From NCBI GenBank assembly GCA_945860285.1, contig CAMAQB010000003.1, positions 21,920-85,919 of the forward strand: a stretch of DNA of 64,000 nt, read 5' to 3'. Of the stretch, positions 25,354 to 34,676 are shown piece after piece. The notes below the pieces were generated by a model. That model saw only the letters and a program-made list of their open reading frames with translations. It ran no database searches and was not told the DNA's origin. The translations under genes and the position numbers were made by a program. The DNA comes from Akkermansia muciniphila (GTDB lineage: Bacteria > Verrucomicrobiota > Verrucomicrobiia > Verrucomicrobiales > Akkermansiaceae). Each line of letters begins with the position of its first letter. Positions within the stretch are counted from its first letter, which is position 1.

Positions 25354-28300
25354 ATGAACTCCCATCCCGATCCCGCCATTCTGCAACTCTTGCAGACGTT
25401 CGCGCGACGCCGTCGACGACTGCTCATGTTGCGCGGCGGACTGATCACGCTCGCCGTGTTGGTTGTGGCGATGATCCTGGTCGCCGCGCTGGACTACTGG
25501 CTTCCGCTGATGCGCGAATCGATGCGCTGGGTATTCAGTCTGACAGCCTATGCATTGGTGTTGGTGGTCGCATGGCGGCAGTGGATTCGCCCGATGATGG
25601 ACGCGCCGGACGAGCGGCGACTGGCGCGCATTGTTGAACACGCCGCGCCCGACCTGCACGAGGATTTGCTTTCAGCAGTCGAACTAGGTCAATCCACAGG
25701 GGGGCATTTCGACTCCGCGCAATTTCGCGCGCTGCTGCAGTCCGATGTCGCTGCGCGGGTGCAGGGAGTGGAGGTCAAGTCGCTGTTGCCTGTCGGTTTG
25801 CTAAATCGCTATTTCCGCGTCACGTCGATCATCGGAGTGCTGGTTTTGGCGCTGATGATATTCAGCGGTCTGCGCTTCGGCAACTTGTTGCTGCGCGCGC
25901 TCATGCCCGGTGCCAATCTGGATCGGGTGTCGGCCACCCAGATTGTCATCATTGAGCCCAACCCTCCGAGCCAGACCGTGCCGCAAGGCGACGCGTTGCG
26001 ATTGGAGATCGAATTGCAGGGTCGACCAGCGACCAGCGCACGACTGGAAACGGAAGGCGCGAGCCAGGGGCGGGTAGTGACGGAAATGAGGGCTCTGGGG
26101 AACAACCGTTTTGCCACCGCCATCCAGGTTGGACGAGAGAACCTGCGCTACCGGGTTCAGGCCGGTGACGGACTCACCCGCCGCTATGATCTCAAAGCCG
26201 TGGCCCGTCCGTACGAGCTTGCATTCGAAAAAACCTATCAATTTCCCGACTACTCCCAAATGACACCTACAACAGTGCAGGAACCGGGTGGCGGGCTCAG
26301 CGCGCTGGAAGGAACGATGGTCGATTTGAAAATTTCCACCAGCCAGAAAGTGAAGAGTGGCGAGTTGCGCATGGAACAAGGAGTCGAGCTGTCCGTTGTT
26401 CCTTTGACACCGTTGCCCGACGGTCGACTGGCCGCGCGAGTCCCCATGTCCGCAAGTGGAAGTTATCGTGTTCATCTGGTGGCCGCCGACACAGGATTCG
26501 ACAACAAATTCAGTCCTGAATACGAATTGCGTGCCGAGCCGGATCTGGCACCCGTGCTGAAACTCACGGAACCCGATCAAGATTTGGTGGCCGCCGCCGA
26601 TCAAAGTGTCAAGCTCGTCGCCACGGTCAGCGACGACATCGGTTTGGCGCGCATCATCCAGCACGTGAAGGTCAACGAGGGCGAGTGGAAACAATCCCCG
26701 CTCAAGGAAAATGCCGGACGGCACTGTGATGTCGAGTTCGATTGGGATCTCGCTTCCGCAGGTGTCAAACCCGGCGATGTGGTCAGCAGCAAACTGGTTG
26801 CCACCGACCTGAAGGGCAATTCGGCGGAGTCGCGCACCCTGCAAGTCCTCGTCGTCGCGAATCGGGAAACCAATCGCGTCGCTGGACTGGCGAGCCGCAG
26901 CGCGCTCTATCAATCATTGCAGGCTCTGGCCGCTGCCGCTGTTGCATTTGATGCCGCCGCCCTGCTGGCGCGCAATCAATTTGATCAAAGCGAAGACAGC
27001 GGGCCGAATCGCAAACCGGTGCTGGCGGGTGTCGTGACGACCCGTGCCGATTGCGAAACCAAGCTATCCCAGGCGTGGCAGGCCCTGAATGTCGTGCTGC
27101 GCGATGGAGCGGCGGGTTACGAAAGTTCCGACCTTGTTTTGATGGGACGGTTGCTCGGCAACATCCACAATGGCGAGTTGCGGAAAGCCGACCGGGTGCT
27201 TGAACTCCTTGATGCCAATCCAGCCATGCCCGCTGCACGTGAACTCATGCGCGCGGTTCACGAGAGCGGTGGCCGAATGAAGTCGCTGGCAACTCTGGCT
27301 CGGGATGTTGATCAATTCAATCTCAGCGCCGGACAGGTCGATGTGGTGGGCGAACTCACTCTCGTTCTCGGGAGCCAGGTTGCGCGTATCCGCACGCTGG
27401 CACAGCAAAGCAAAACCCCGGACGATTGGCAGCAGGTGGCGACGCGGATGCGCGCCTTGTTGAGTGTCAGCAAGAGCGTCGACGCCGTGTTGGAAACGAT
27501 GAAAAATGGAGGGGGCCCACTGGCTGCGGATGCCGATGGGTTGCTTAACGGAGGGCTTTTTCTGGACATCCAGGACTGGCTTCAACGCGACATCCCCCCG
27601 GAACAACTCAGTGCCCAGATGATGGATCAGGTGGAAAATTTCAACCGTCGTGTCAGCAAAATCCAGGACCAAATCGGCCGCATGCGCGAGAATTTTTCCC
27701 ATCTGGCCGCAAAGGCGGTCACCGACCAGGGGAAGGTGCTCGCGACAAGCCCTGAAACACCTGCTGCGTTGGTGGCGAGCATGCACCAGCGGCTCATGGA
27801 GGAAGTGGCCCCGACATCGAATTGCGTGCAACTCCTGCGTCAGGAGCAGGCGGTGCTTGCCAAGTTGTTAGATCTCCTGCCCCAGGATCGGACCGCTCTT
27901 GATGAGTTGGCTTGGCAGACCATGGCCGCGACGCTCAAAGTCCATGCCGACCTTGAGGAAACCCGCAATCTTGCTGACAACGCATTTGTCAGCGACCTGC
28001 GCCGCGCCACTCTGGCGGTGCAGGCGCTGCAGACTCTGGCTCCGGGCGACGGAGCGGATGTGTCATCGGCCCGTCTTGATGCGATAGAGCAAAGTTTGCG
28101 GATGCTGGAAACCGGCCACAACCTGCAGGAACTGGTGAACGGCTGTGCCGCGCTGGTGGCGATGGAGCGTTGGGAATTCCGCATGCCTCAAGGTCGCACG
28201 GTGGAACGCCGCGACTGGGCATGGCTCGCCACGCGCGTGCGCATGGCTCCCGGCGAGTTCATGAAGTGGGAGTGGAAGGATGAGGCCGCGCGCAACGCCG

Positions 28301-30558
28301 TGGCTGCAACAGTGGCCCAGCTCCGGGAGATTCCGGCAAGCCCGCCATTTCTCACGGTTGAGGCGGAAATGGGCAAACGCCGGAACTTGCGTTATGCGAT
28401 CACCACACGCAATGAGCTCGAACAAGTGTCGGGCAAGCTCAGGGCCGCTCTTGCGCCGCTGCAGCCATCCATGGAAACCGCGCGGCGCAATTTGGCAAAG
28501 CTTGCTCCGAAAATCAGCGAACTCGCACTCGCCCTCGCCAAGGAGGAAGCGGAGTTGAAAAAACAATCCGCGCAACAAGTCGAGACCGCCGAGACCACCG
28601 AACCCGCTGAAAACAGCAACCGCAGCCGACCGCAATGGACTCGCCAGCAGCAGATCAATCTCAAGATCGATTCTTTGAAAGACCTGATTCGCGCCGATGC
28701 CAACGAACAAAACATTCTGAAAAAAGACGAACGGGATCGGATGCGCGATGCCGATGATGCGATTGCGATGCTCAAGGACCCGCCGCCCGCCGCCGCGCGG
28801 TTTTTGTTGTCGGCCACACAGGGCGTGCAGGCCGAGGGACAAAAAAACGATCTCGTGCAGGCGGTGGAGCAGGAGCAAAAAGTTGTCGACGCGCTGATCC
28901 GCATCGGTCTTCATTTCGAGGCTCTCGAACAAGGGAAGGACCCCGACCAGACCCGCGCGGAGCTGCGCCAGGCGGAGGAAGAACTTGGTATCAAGGATGC
29001 TCTCGACGAACAATTTGGCAAAGCGGAGACTCTCGCGGAAATGACGGAACAGAGCCCCGAGGAGATGCTCAAGGACTTGGAAGCCAGGTTGCCGACGAAT
29101 CCGGAAATGCAGCGCGAACTCGATCAGATCGCCAACACCGATTTGGCGCTTGCCAGGGACCTTCTCCAGAGGGCCGCGAAGGCGGAAGCCGGTGTCGCCA
29201 CTACCGTCGACGAGCAGAAGGCCAGGGACGAGAACGACATGGCCAAACTCGGCGTGCTCGATGCCGCCCGACTCGCGGCTGCTTGTGCCAGAGAGTCCCA
29301 AACAGCGGCGGCCTCCGCCCTGCAGCTCAGCGGGCAAGCCGCCAACCCTCCTGGCAAGGAGCATGCACAGTTGTCAAACGATCAAGCCGCCGCTGCAATA
29401 TCAATTGCGGATGACATGGTGGTGGCGGCCCAGCGCCTGGAGGCCGGCCAAAATATCGCGGAGATCGTCAATGCATCGGCGGCAGTGATTGAAAAAGTCG
29501 GACTATTGATTCCGCGCTGCAATCAGGTCCGTGAGCATGCCAACCCGGCAGCGCAGATTTTCGGGACCGAAGCGAAAAAGGTCGGCCCCGATCAGGCAAT
29601 CTGCCAACAGGCGGAACAACAGGCGACGCTTTGCGCACAAAAATCCGATCAGGCGATGGCTGCGGCACGCCAGGCCGAGGCCGCAGCACGCCACGCCGCC
29701 GAGAGCGCCCAGGCAATGGCGAAAATTCCGCAAGGTGCCCCTGTGAACCGCAAACTGGCGGTAGCGGCGCTGCGGCAGATGCCGGTGAAAATCGATGCCG
29801 CGGACGCGGCGGTCAATCTGGAGCGGGCCGCCCGTCACGAGCAACGGTTGAACCAGTCGGACGGTGGTCAGAATCTAACAAAGCTTGCCGCGCAGGTCGA
29901 TCACGCGGTGAAAAACGAGGTGTTGGCGGCGGAGTCTGCCCTCAGCACCGCGCCGCAAGCTGCGCTGGCGCAGGCTCCTGTGCAAAAAGCCAGCGCGGAG
30001 CTGGCGCGACTTGCCGATGCCCTGAAACAAGTGGCCGATTCGCCGCCGGCATCTTCGCCCATGGCTGCCCCCCCTGGTTCGCCGGCTACCAGCGCGACAC
30101 CGGCCGAGCAACAGGCGATGGCTCGCGCGCTCGATGCGCTCGATCAACAGCTTAATGAAGCTGCCGCCGCAGCGGCGGCAGCAGCGGCGGCCGCCGCGGC
30201 CAAAGGGGGACCACCGATGGCGGGCAATCAGCCTGGTCCTCCCGGCGGCATGGCGCAAGGCATGATGGCATCGATGCGCCAGGGACGTTCGTCGATGCCC
30301 TCGCCGATGCCCGGCATGCCCAGCCCCGAGAGCGAACCGATGGAAAAATCCCTTGGCGGTGCCAAACTGGATGCGGCCGGTCCCTCACAGGGTCAGGCTC
30401 CGGAATTGCAGGCCCTGCAAAAAGGTGACTGGGGCAAACTGCCCAAAAAACTTGCCGAACAACTCAGCAAAGGACAAAACGAGACGATCCCCGCCGAATA
30501 TCGCGAGGCGGTGGCCACGTATTATCGGGTCATTGCCGAAAAATCCAAAAAACCATGA
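25354..30558 (+). CDS. Giant DUF4175-like membrane protein with coiled coils
   Basis: 1734 aa. Three hydrophobic helices lie at about 26-47, 59-76 and 152-175, with the DERRLARIVEHAAPDLHEDLLSAVE segment between. A periplasmic beta-rich region (about 195-500) is followed by a very long helical, Gln/Glu/Ala-rich part with coiled-coil character (about 540-1560). Then come a 14-Ala run, a Met/Pro/Gly-rich tail and a terminal NETIPAEYREAVATYYRVIAE motif. The layout matches DUF4175-type proteins of PVC bacteria but is about twice the length of the second copy at 61038-63680. It lies 34 bp behind the VWA/GATase gene and overlaps the next gene by 4 bp. Probable envelope scaffold; role unknown. Confidence 0.8.
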   Translation: MNSHPDPAILQLLQTFARRRRRLLMLRGGLITLAVLVVAMILVAALDYWLPLMRESMRWVFSLTAYALVLVVAWRQWIRPMMDAPDERRLARIVEHAAPDLHEDLLSAVELGQSTGGHFDSAQFRALLQSDVAARVQGVEVKSLLPVGLLNRYFRVTSIIGVLVLALMIFSGLRFGNLLLRALMPGANLDRVSATQIVIIEPNPPSQTVPQGDALRLEIELQGRPATSARLETEGASQGRVVTEMRALGNNRFATAIQVGRENLRYRVQAGDGLTRRYDLKAVARPYELAFEKTYQFPDYSQMTPTTVQEPGGGLSALEGTMVDLKISTSQKVKSGELRMEQGVELSVVPLTPLPDGRLAARVPMSASGSYRVHLVAADTGFDNKFSPEYELRAEPDLAPVLKLTEPDQDLVAAADQSVKLVATVSDDIGLARIIQHVKVNEGEWKQSPLKENAGRHCDVEFDWDLASAGVKPGDVVSSKLVATDLKGNSAESRTLQVLVVANRETNRVAGLASRSALYQSLQALAAAAVAFDAAALLARNQFDQSEDSGPNRKPVLAGVVTTRADCETKLSQAWQALNVVLRDGAAGYESSDLVLMGRLLGNIHNGELRKADRVLELLDANPAMPAARELMRAVHESGGRMKSLATLARDVDQFNLSAGQVDVVGELTLVLGSQVARIRTLAQQSKTPDDWQQVATRMRALLSVSKSVDAVLETMKNGGGPLAADADGLLNGGLFLDIQDWLQRDIPPEQLSAQMMDQVENFNRRVSKIQDQIGRMRENFSHLAAKAVTDQGKVLATSPETPAALVASMHQRLMEEVAPTSNCVQLLRQEQAVLAKLLDLLPQDRTALDELAWQTMAATLKVHADLEETRNLADNAFVSDLRRATLAVQALQTLAPGDGADVSSARLDAIEQSLRMLETGHNLQELVNGCAALVAMERWEFRMPQGRTVERRDWAWLATRVRMAPGEFMKWEWKDEAARNAVAATVAQLREIPASPPFLTVEAEMGKRRNLRYAITTRNELEQVSGKLRAALAPLQPSMETARRNLAKLAPKISELALALAKEEAELKKQSAQQVETAETTEPAENSNRSRPQWTRQQQINLKIDSLKDLIRADANEQNILKKDERDRMRDADDAIAMLKDPPPAAARFLLSATQGVQAEGQKNDLVQAVEQEQKVVDALIRIGLHFEALEQGKDPDQTRAELRQAEEELGIKDALDEQFGKAETLAEMTEQSPEEMLKDLEARLPTNPEMQRELDQIANTDLALARDLLQRAAKAEAGVATTVDEQKARDENDMAKLGVLDAARLAAACARESQTAAASALQLSGQAANPPGKEHAQLSNDQAAAAISIADDMVVAAQRLEAGQNIAEIVNASAAVIEKVGLLIPRCNQVREHANPAAQIFGTEAKKVGPDQAICQQAEQQATLCAQKSDQAMAAARQAEAAARHAAESAQAMAKIPQGAPVNRKLAVAALRQMPVKIDAADAAVNLERAARHEQRLNQSDGGQNLTKLAAQVDHAVKNEVLAAESALSTAPQAALAQAPVQKASAELARLADALKQVADSPPASSPMAAPPGSPATSATPAEQQAMARALDALDQQLNEAAAAAAAAAAAAAAKGGPPMAGNQPGPPGGMAQGMMASMRQGRSSMPSPMPGMPSPESEPMEKSLGGAKLDAAGPSQGQAPELQALQKGDWGKLPKKLAEQLSKGQNETIPAEYREAVATYYRVIAEKSKKP
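30160..30182 (+). repeat. Perfect GC inverted repeat encoding the poly-alanine run
   Basis: Two 11-bp arms of GCC/GCN repeats flank one A and continue into further GC-rich triplets to about 30201. The run encodes 14 consecutive alanines using four different codons, so it is not a simple replication-slippage tract of one triplet. Confidence 0.6.
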
Positions 30559-31637
30559 GCCGGCCTTTTCTACCAAATATGCGGATTTTCCCGAAGCGTC
30601 GCGCCCCGCTGCACTTTCTGTGCGCACTCGCCCTGATTCTGCCGCCCCGTGCCGCGCAGGCCGACCAGAAAATCGATGACGCGTTGAAACTGGCCACGGG
30701 ATTTCTGGTTTCCCAACAAAAACCGCAGGGGATGATCGGCGATCAATTTCCGATGCCCAACACGGCACTGGCGGTGCTGGCTCTCGCCGCCTGCGGTCAC
30801 CAACCCGGCGAGGCGACACCGGAGGGCCAGGCGATGCGCAAGGCGATCGATTATGTGTTGCTGCCGGACAACCAGACTGCGGACGGATATTTCGGCAAGG
30901 TGGACAACTCGCGCATGTATGGTCATGGGATCACCACCCTGATGCTTGCCGAAATGCTGGGCATGGGACTCGATGAAAAGCAGGACGCGCTGATCCGTCA
31001 AAAGTGCAAACTCGGAGTCGAATTGATCCTGCGCGCCCAGGGCATGCGCAAGGATCCGCAGAACAGTGGTGGCTGGCAATACGAACCCGACAGCAGGGGA
31101 TCGGACTTGTCGGTTACCTGCTGGCAGACCATGGCACTGCGCGCGGCGCAAAACGCCGGAATTGATGTGCCGCGTGAGGCGGTTGACAAGGTTGTCGGCT
31201 ACATGAAGCGCTTGTACAAACCCGTGGGCGAAACCCGCGGGCCCACCGTTCCCGGTGGTTTCGGTTACTCCTCGCCCGCCACCACCATTTCGACCACCGC
31301 GGAAGGCTTGCTGGCGATGCAGGTCTGCGGTCAATACCAGGCCGATGAAGTGCTGTCCGCATCCGAACTGTTGTTCCCGCTGGATCTTAAAAACGAAAAG
31401 CAATGGTTCTACTACACCACCTATTATTACGCCCAGGGCATGTATCAACGCGGCGGCAAACATGCCGACACCGCACAGCGCATGGTGCCGGCCACCTTGT
31501 TGCCGCTGCAATCCCGCGAGGGATGGTGGCAGAGCGTCGGCGGAGAGGAGGCGGGACCCGGCAAAACCTACTGCACCTCGCTGGCGATTCTGGCCCTTGC
31601 GGTGAAGAATCATTTCCTGCCGATCTACCAACGCTAG
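30555..31637 (+). CDS. Secreted alpha/alpha-toroid (squalene-cyclase/prenyltransferase-like) protein
   Basis: 360 aa with a signal peptide (about residues 9-36, LHFLCALALILPPRAAQA core). The mature part contains repeats of the prenyltransferase/squalene-oxidase alpha/alpha toroid: ALKLATGFLVSQQ, ALAVLALAACG, GHGITTLMLAEMLGM, GGWQYEP followed by SDLSVTCWQTMALRAA. No DxDD cyclase motif is visible, so terpene cyclase activity is unlikely. It shares the W-x-Y-x2-D...DLSV-x2-WQ-x2-AL pattern with the two membrane-anchored toroids at 37535 and 39523. ATG 30555 overlaps the previous stop. It closes the MoxR operon. Confidence 0.82.
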   Translation: MSRPFLPNMRIFPKRRAPLHFLCALALILPPRAAQADQKIDDALKLATGFLVSQQKPQGMIGDQFPMPNTALAVLALAACGHQPGEATPEGQAMRKAIDYVLLPDNQTADGYFGKVDNSRMYGHGITTLMLAEMLGMGLDEKQDALIRQKCKLGVELILRAQGMRKDPQNSGGWQYEPDSRGSDLSVTCWQTMALRAAQNAGIDVPREAVDKVVGYMKRLYKPVGETRGPTVPGGFGYSSPATTISTTAEGLLAMQVCGQYQADEVLSASELLFPLDLKNEKQWFYYTTYYYAQGMYQRGGKHADTAQRMVPATLLPLQSREGWWQSVGGEEAGPGKTYCTSLAILALAVKNHFLPIYQR

Positions 31638-31673
31638 CTTTTTGGATGATGCGAGCCTGCGGGTATCCTTTCT

Positions 31674-31704
31674 CGATTCCGGATTCACCTGCTATCGGGA
31701 ATCG
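31674..31704 (+). terminator. Weak hairpin after the MoxR operon
   Basis: CGATTCC (31674-31680) can pair with GGAATCG (31698-31704) around a 17-nt loop. No T-run follows. It lies between the end of the toroid gene and the promoter candidate for the TPR gene. Confidence 0.2.
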
Positions 31705-31756
31705 CGAGGTCAACATGGCATCACTGACTTTCCTCTCAAACGGATCGTTTTTTCCG

Positions 31757-31785
31757 TTGACATTATGATGTGCCGATTTTAGTTT
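31757..31785 (+). promoter_or_regulatory. Candidate promoter of the TPR-ExbBD operon
   Basis: TTGACA (31757-31762), 17 bp, then TAGTTT (31780-31785). The TPR gene starts at 31823, giving a leader of about 30 nt. The -10 fits TAnnTT, as in the ssb candidate. The 185-bp gap and this promoter suggest that the ExbBD half is transcribed separately from the MoxR half. Confidence 0.45.
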
Positions 31786-31822
31786 TCGCGCAGACTGCCA
31801 ATCTTAGATTTAAAAAACCATT

Positions 31823-34648
31823 ATGATCAGAACCTTGCGAAAGTTTGTCCTGGCGATTTTCTTGCTGCTCTCACTGGATGCCGGTGCCCAGGAGGACATG
31901 AACCGCGTTTACAGCGAAGGCATGAGGGCGTATCTTGCCAAAAACTATTCAGTGGCAATTGAGAATTTTACCAAAATTCTTGAGAAAACCAAGAATACCA
32001 CCACGGAGGAGGTGATCTATGTTCTGGCGTTTTCCCATTACAACGAAAAGCAATACGAAGATGCGGCCAAGATCTTCAACATGCACGCGACGCTGTTTCC
32101 CACCCACCAGAATGCTTCGGAGGTGCAGCTTTTCCTGGGTCGCAGTCTTTTGAATGTCGAGGGCAAGGAGGATGAAGCCATCAAGGCACTTGGCAAAGCG
32201 GCGAGAAATCCCGAGTATCTTGAAGAGGCCCGTTTCTATGCGGCCGATGCCTACATCAACAAGAAGGACTACGCAAAAGCCGCGGAAATCCTCGAAAAGG
32301 CGATTTCGGAAAATGTTTCCGGTCCGGGCATGATGCGCGCCTGTCTGAAGTTGATCGACATTTACATTGAAGAGGAAAAACTTGTCGAGGCTGTCGCGCT
32401 GCTGAAACGGGTGCAGGGCACCTCCAGTTATCCGGATGTCATCGTTGTCGTGAACCACCGCCTGGTGCAGATCGGCGACAAACACCTGGAGGCGAAAAAT
32501 TATCAACTGGCCCTGTCGACATACTCGTCGGTCAAACCCCATGCCCAGGTGGTCTCCCTACAGACCGAGCGCTTGGAGCAATTGACGGCCTACGAAGGCG
32601 TGCTGAAGCGCGGGATGGAGGCGCTTACTAAAGTCAAAAAGCCGGTGCCGCAGAAAATGCAGGACCGCCTCGCCCTGATTGTCGGCACCGTTGAGTTTGT
32701 CAATAGTTCGATGAAGGAGATCAAGGCGATCACCGACTACGACGTGATGCTCCGCTACCGCATCACCCGCTGTTATTTCAACATGGATCGCTACTGGTAT
32801 GCAATTGCAGGCTTTGAATCCATCGTCAGGGATTATCCGAATTTTGCGGAGGGTTCGATCTGCTTGTATGGCGCGATCTACTGTCAGACGAAACTGGACC
32901 TGAGCGACAGTACGGTCGCCAACTGCACTTGGTATCTGGACAAATTTCCCAAGGGTGTCTATGTCGATCAGGTCGCCGAGATCAAATCTGGAATTCTTTT
33001 CAAACAGGAAAAAATGAAAGAGACCTGTGATTTCCTCGTTGAATTCCTGAAGAAAAATCCCGGCATCGAGGGCAAGGAGTTTCTACGCAGCATTCTCGCC
33101 AACACCCGGTTTGCGGATGGCAAGTTTGACCAGGCCGCTGCGGATTATGATGCCATGATGAAGGACTATCCGAAATCGGGAACGATGGAGGAGTATTTCT
33201 ATCGTCGGGCACTTTGTGATTTCCTCAGAAACGACTACGAGAACACCCTCAAGTCCTTCCAAGCCTACGAGCAAAAATATTCGCCGGGCACTTTTACGTC
33301 CGACATCCGCTATCGTCGCGGCATCATCCTGCTGGCTCAAGCAAGCCAGTCGACCGATCCGAAAAAGCAGGATGATTACTACGAGCAGATCTTCGCGTCG
33401 ATGGACTTGTTGTTGAAAGCCCAGGACACGGAAAAATACCGCGGACAGATTTACATCCTTCTTGCCGATGCCATGAAGGCCAAGGGCGGCATGGAGGTTG
33501 CTGCGGCCACCAACTACGCCAATGCTTTGAAGTTTGCCAATGGCGACAAAACGGTGATTCAGTATGCACTTGAAGAGGCGACCACCGCTCTCAAAGAGGG
33601 TCGGAGGTGGAAAGAGTTGACCGATCTCTGGAAAGTTTTTCTCAAGGACAACCCCGGCCATCCCATGGAATTGCGCGGTGTCAGCGAACTCACCAAGCTG
33701 TTGGTGCGTGAACAGAAGTTCGATGAAGCCAAGAAGATGATGGTGCAGTACATCATGAAGGACATCCACAATCCGCGCTCGGAATATTGTGAGATGTTGC
33801 TCTCCCAGTATGCTTCGCTCTTTGTCCCTAAAAAGACCTTTGCGAAAAAAGGGGAGAAAACGGCCGCCGCCGATCCCGCTCAGCTTGCCGAGGAGGTCAT
33901 TTCGGGTTTGCAACTGCCCGAGGCAAATCACACCGTCACCTATCTCGCCCGGTTGCAGTTCACCAAAGGCCAGTTTTTGACCTACATGCGCAAGCCGGAA
34001 CTTTACTATGCAACCCTGGACACCATTGCTTCGATCGCGAAACCCGAGGATCTAAGTCCGACAATCCTGACGCTGGTGGGGCAGCGGTTGATCGATACGA
34101 AGAAATACGACGAGGCCAAGGCGTATTTCACGCATTTGCGCGATAGTTTTGCCGATTCATTTTACTCGGAGGCCGGTCCGATCGGCATTGGCGAGGTCGA
34201 ACTGGCTCTCGCCGAATACCCCGCCGCGATTGCCGCGTTTGACGAAGCTCTGGCCAAACCTCAGGGGGGAATGCTGAAGGAGGCCACATTTGGCAAGGCT
34301 CGAGCTTTGTTTGGTCTGAAACAGTACGAGGAAGCAAAAAAACTTTTTGAACAAATCATCGGCACCAAGGAGTGGCGGGGTTTGGAAAAAGCGGGAGCAT
34401 TGTATTACATGGGGGAGATTGCTTATAAAGCGAAGGATGGCACGGCTGCCCATGGCTTTTTTCAACGCGTCTATGTGTCCCATTCCGCCTATCCCGAGTA
34501 TGCGATCAAAGCCTACTTGCGGGCATCCGACATGCTGCGCGCTCTGGGCCAACTGGAGGAATCCAAAGCAACACTGCGCGAACTCGCCCAACATCCCAAA
34601 TTCAAGAACCTTCCTGAAGTGATCAAAGCCACCAAGTCGGTTGAGTGA
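31823..34648 (+). CDS. Secreted TPR-repeat protein
   Basis: 941 aa. A signal peptide (KFVLAIFLLLSLDAGAQ core, about 1-23) precedes at least fifteen TPR-like helical hairpins. Examples are MRAYLAKNYSVAIENFTKIL, EVIYVLAFSHYNEKQYEDAAKIF, ARFYAADAYINKKDYAKAAEIL and EYPAAIAAFDEALAKP. It resembles long periplasmic TPR scaffolds (YbgF/BamD-like arrays) that link envelope complexes. It starts the operon that continues with a secreted protein, ExbB, two ExbD and two toroid proteins. The start has an A-rich leader and no Shine-Dalgarno motif. The partner is not identifiable; a scaffold for the ExbBD machinery is an inference from position. Confidence 0.88.
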   Translation: MIRTLRKFVLAIFLLLSLDAGAQEDMNRVYSEGMRAYLAKNYSVAIENFTKILEKTKNTTTEEVIYVLAFSHYNEKQYEDAAKIFNMHATLFPTHQNASEVQLFLGRSLLNVEGKEDEAIKALGKAARNPEYLEEARFYAADAYINKKDYAKAAEILEKAISENVSGPGMMRACLKLIDIYIEEEKLVEAVALLKRVQGTSSYPDVIVVVNHRLVQIGDKHLEAKNYQLALSTYSSVKPHAQVVSLQTERLEQLTAYEGVLKRGMEALTKVKKPVPQKMQDRLALIVGTVEFVNSSMKEIKAITDYDVMLRYRITRCYFNMDRYWYAIAGFESIVRDYPNFAEGSICLYGAIYCQTKLDLSDSTVANCTWYLDKFPKGVYVDQVAEIKSGILFKQEKMKETCDFLVEFLKKNPGIEGKEFLRSILANTRFADGKFDQAAADYDAMMKDYPKSGTMEEYFYRRALCDFLRNDYENTLKSFQAYEQKYSPGTFTSDIRYRRGIILLAQASQSTDPKKQDDYYEQIFASMDLLLKAQDTEKYRGQIYILLADAMKAKGGMEVAAATNYANALKFANGDKTVIQYALEEATTALKEGRRWKELTDLWKVFLKDNPGHPMELRGVSELTKLLVREQKFDEAKKMMVQYIMKDIHNPRSEYCEMLLSQYASLFVPKKTFAKKGEKTAAADPAQLAEEVISGLQLPEANHTVTYLARLQFTKGQFLTYMRKPELYYATLDTIASIAKPEDLSPTILTLVGQRLIDTKKYDEAKAYFTHLRDSFADSFYSEAGPIGIGEVELALAEYPAAIAAFDEALAKPQGGMLKEATFGKARALFGLKQYEEAKKLFEQIIGTKEWRGLEKAGALYYMGEIAYKAKDGTAAHGFFQRVYVSHSAYPEYAIKAYLRASDMLRALGQLEESKATLRELAQHPKFKNLPEVIKATKSVE

Positions 34649-34676
34649 AATCTTTCCATCGTATTCCCAATCCATC

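Noticed and set aside
30555..31637. Secreted toroid as a functional squalene or terpene cyclase
   Set aside because: No DxDD motif is visible, a signal peptide exports it, and no isoprenoid genes are nearby.
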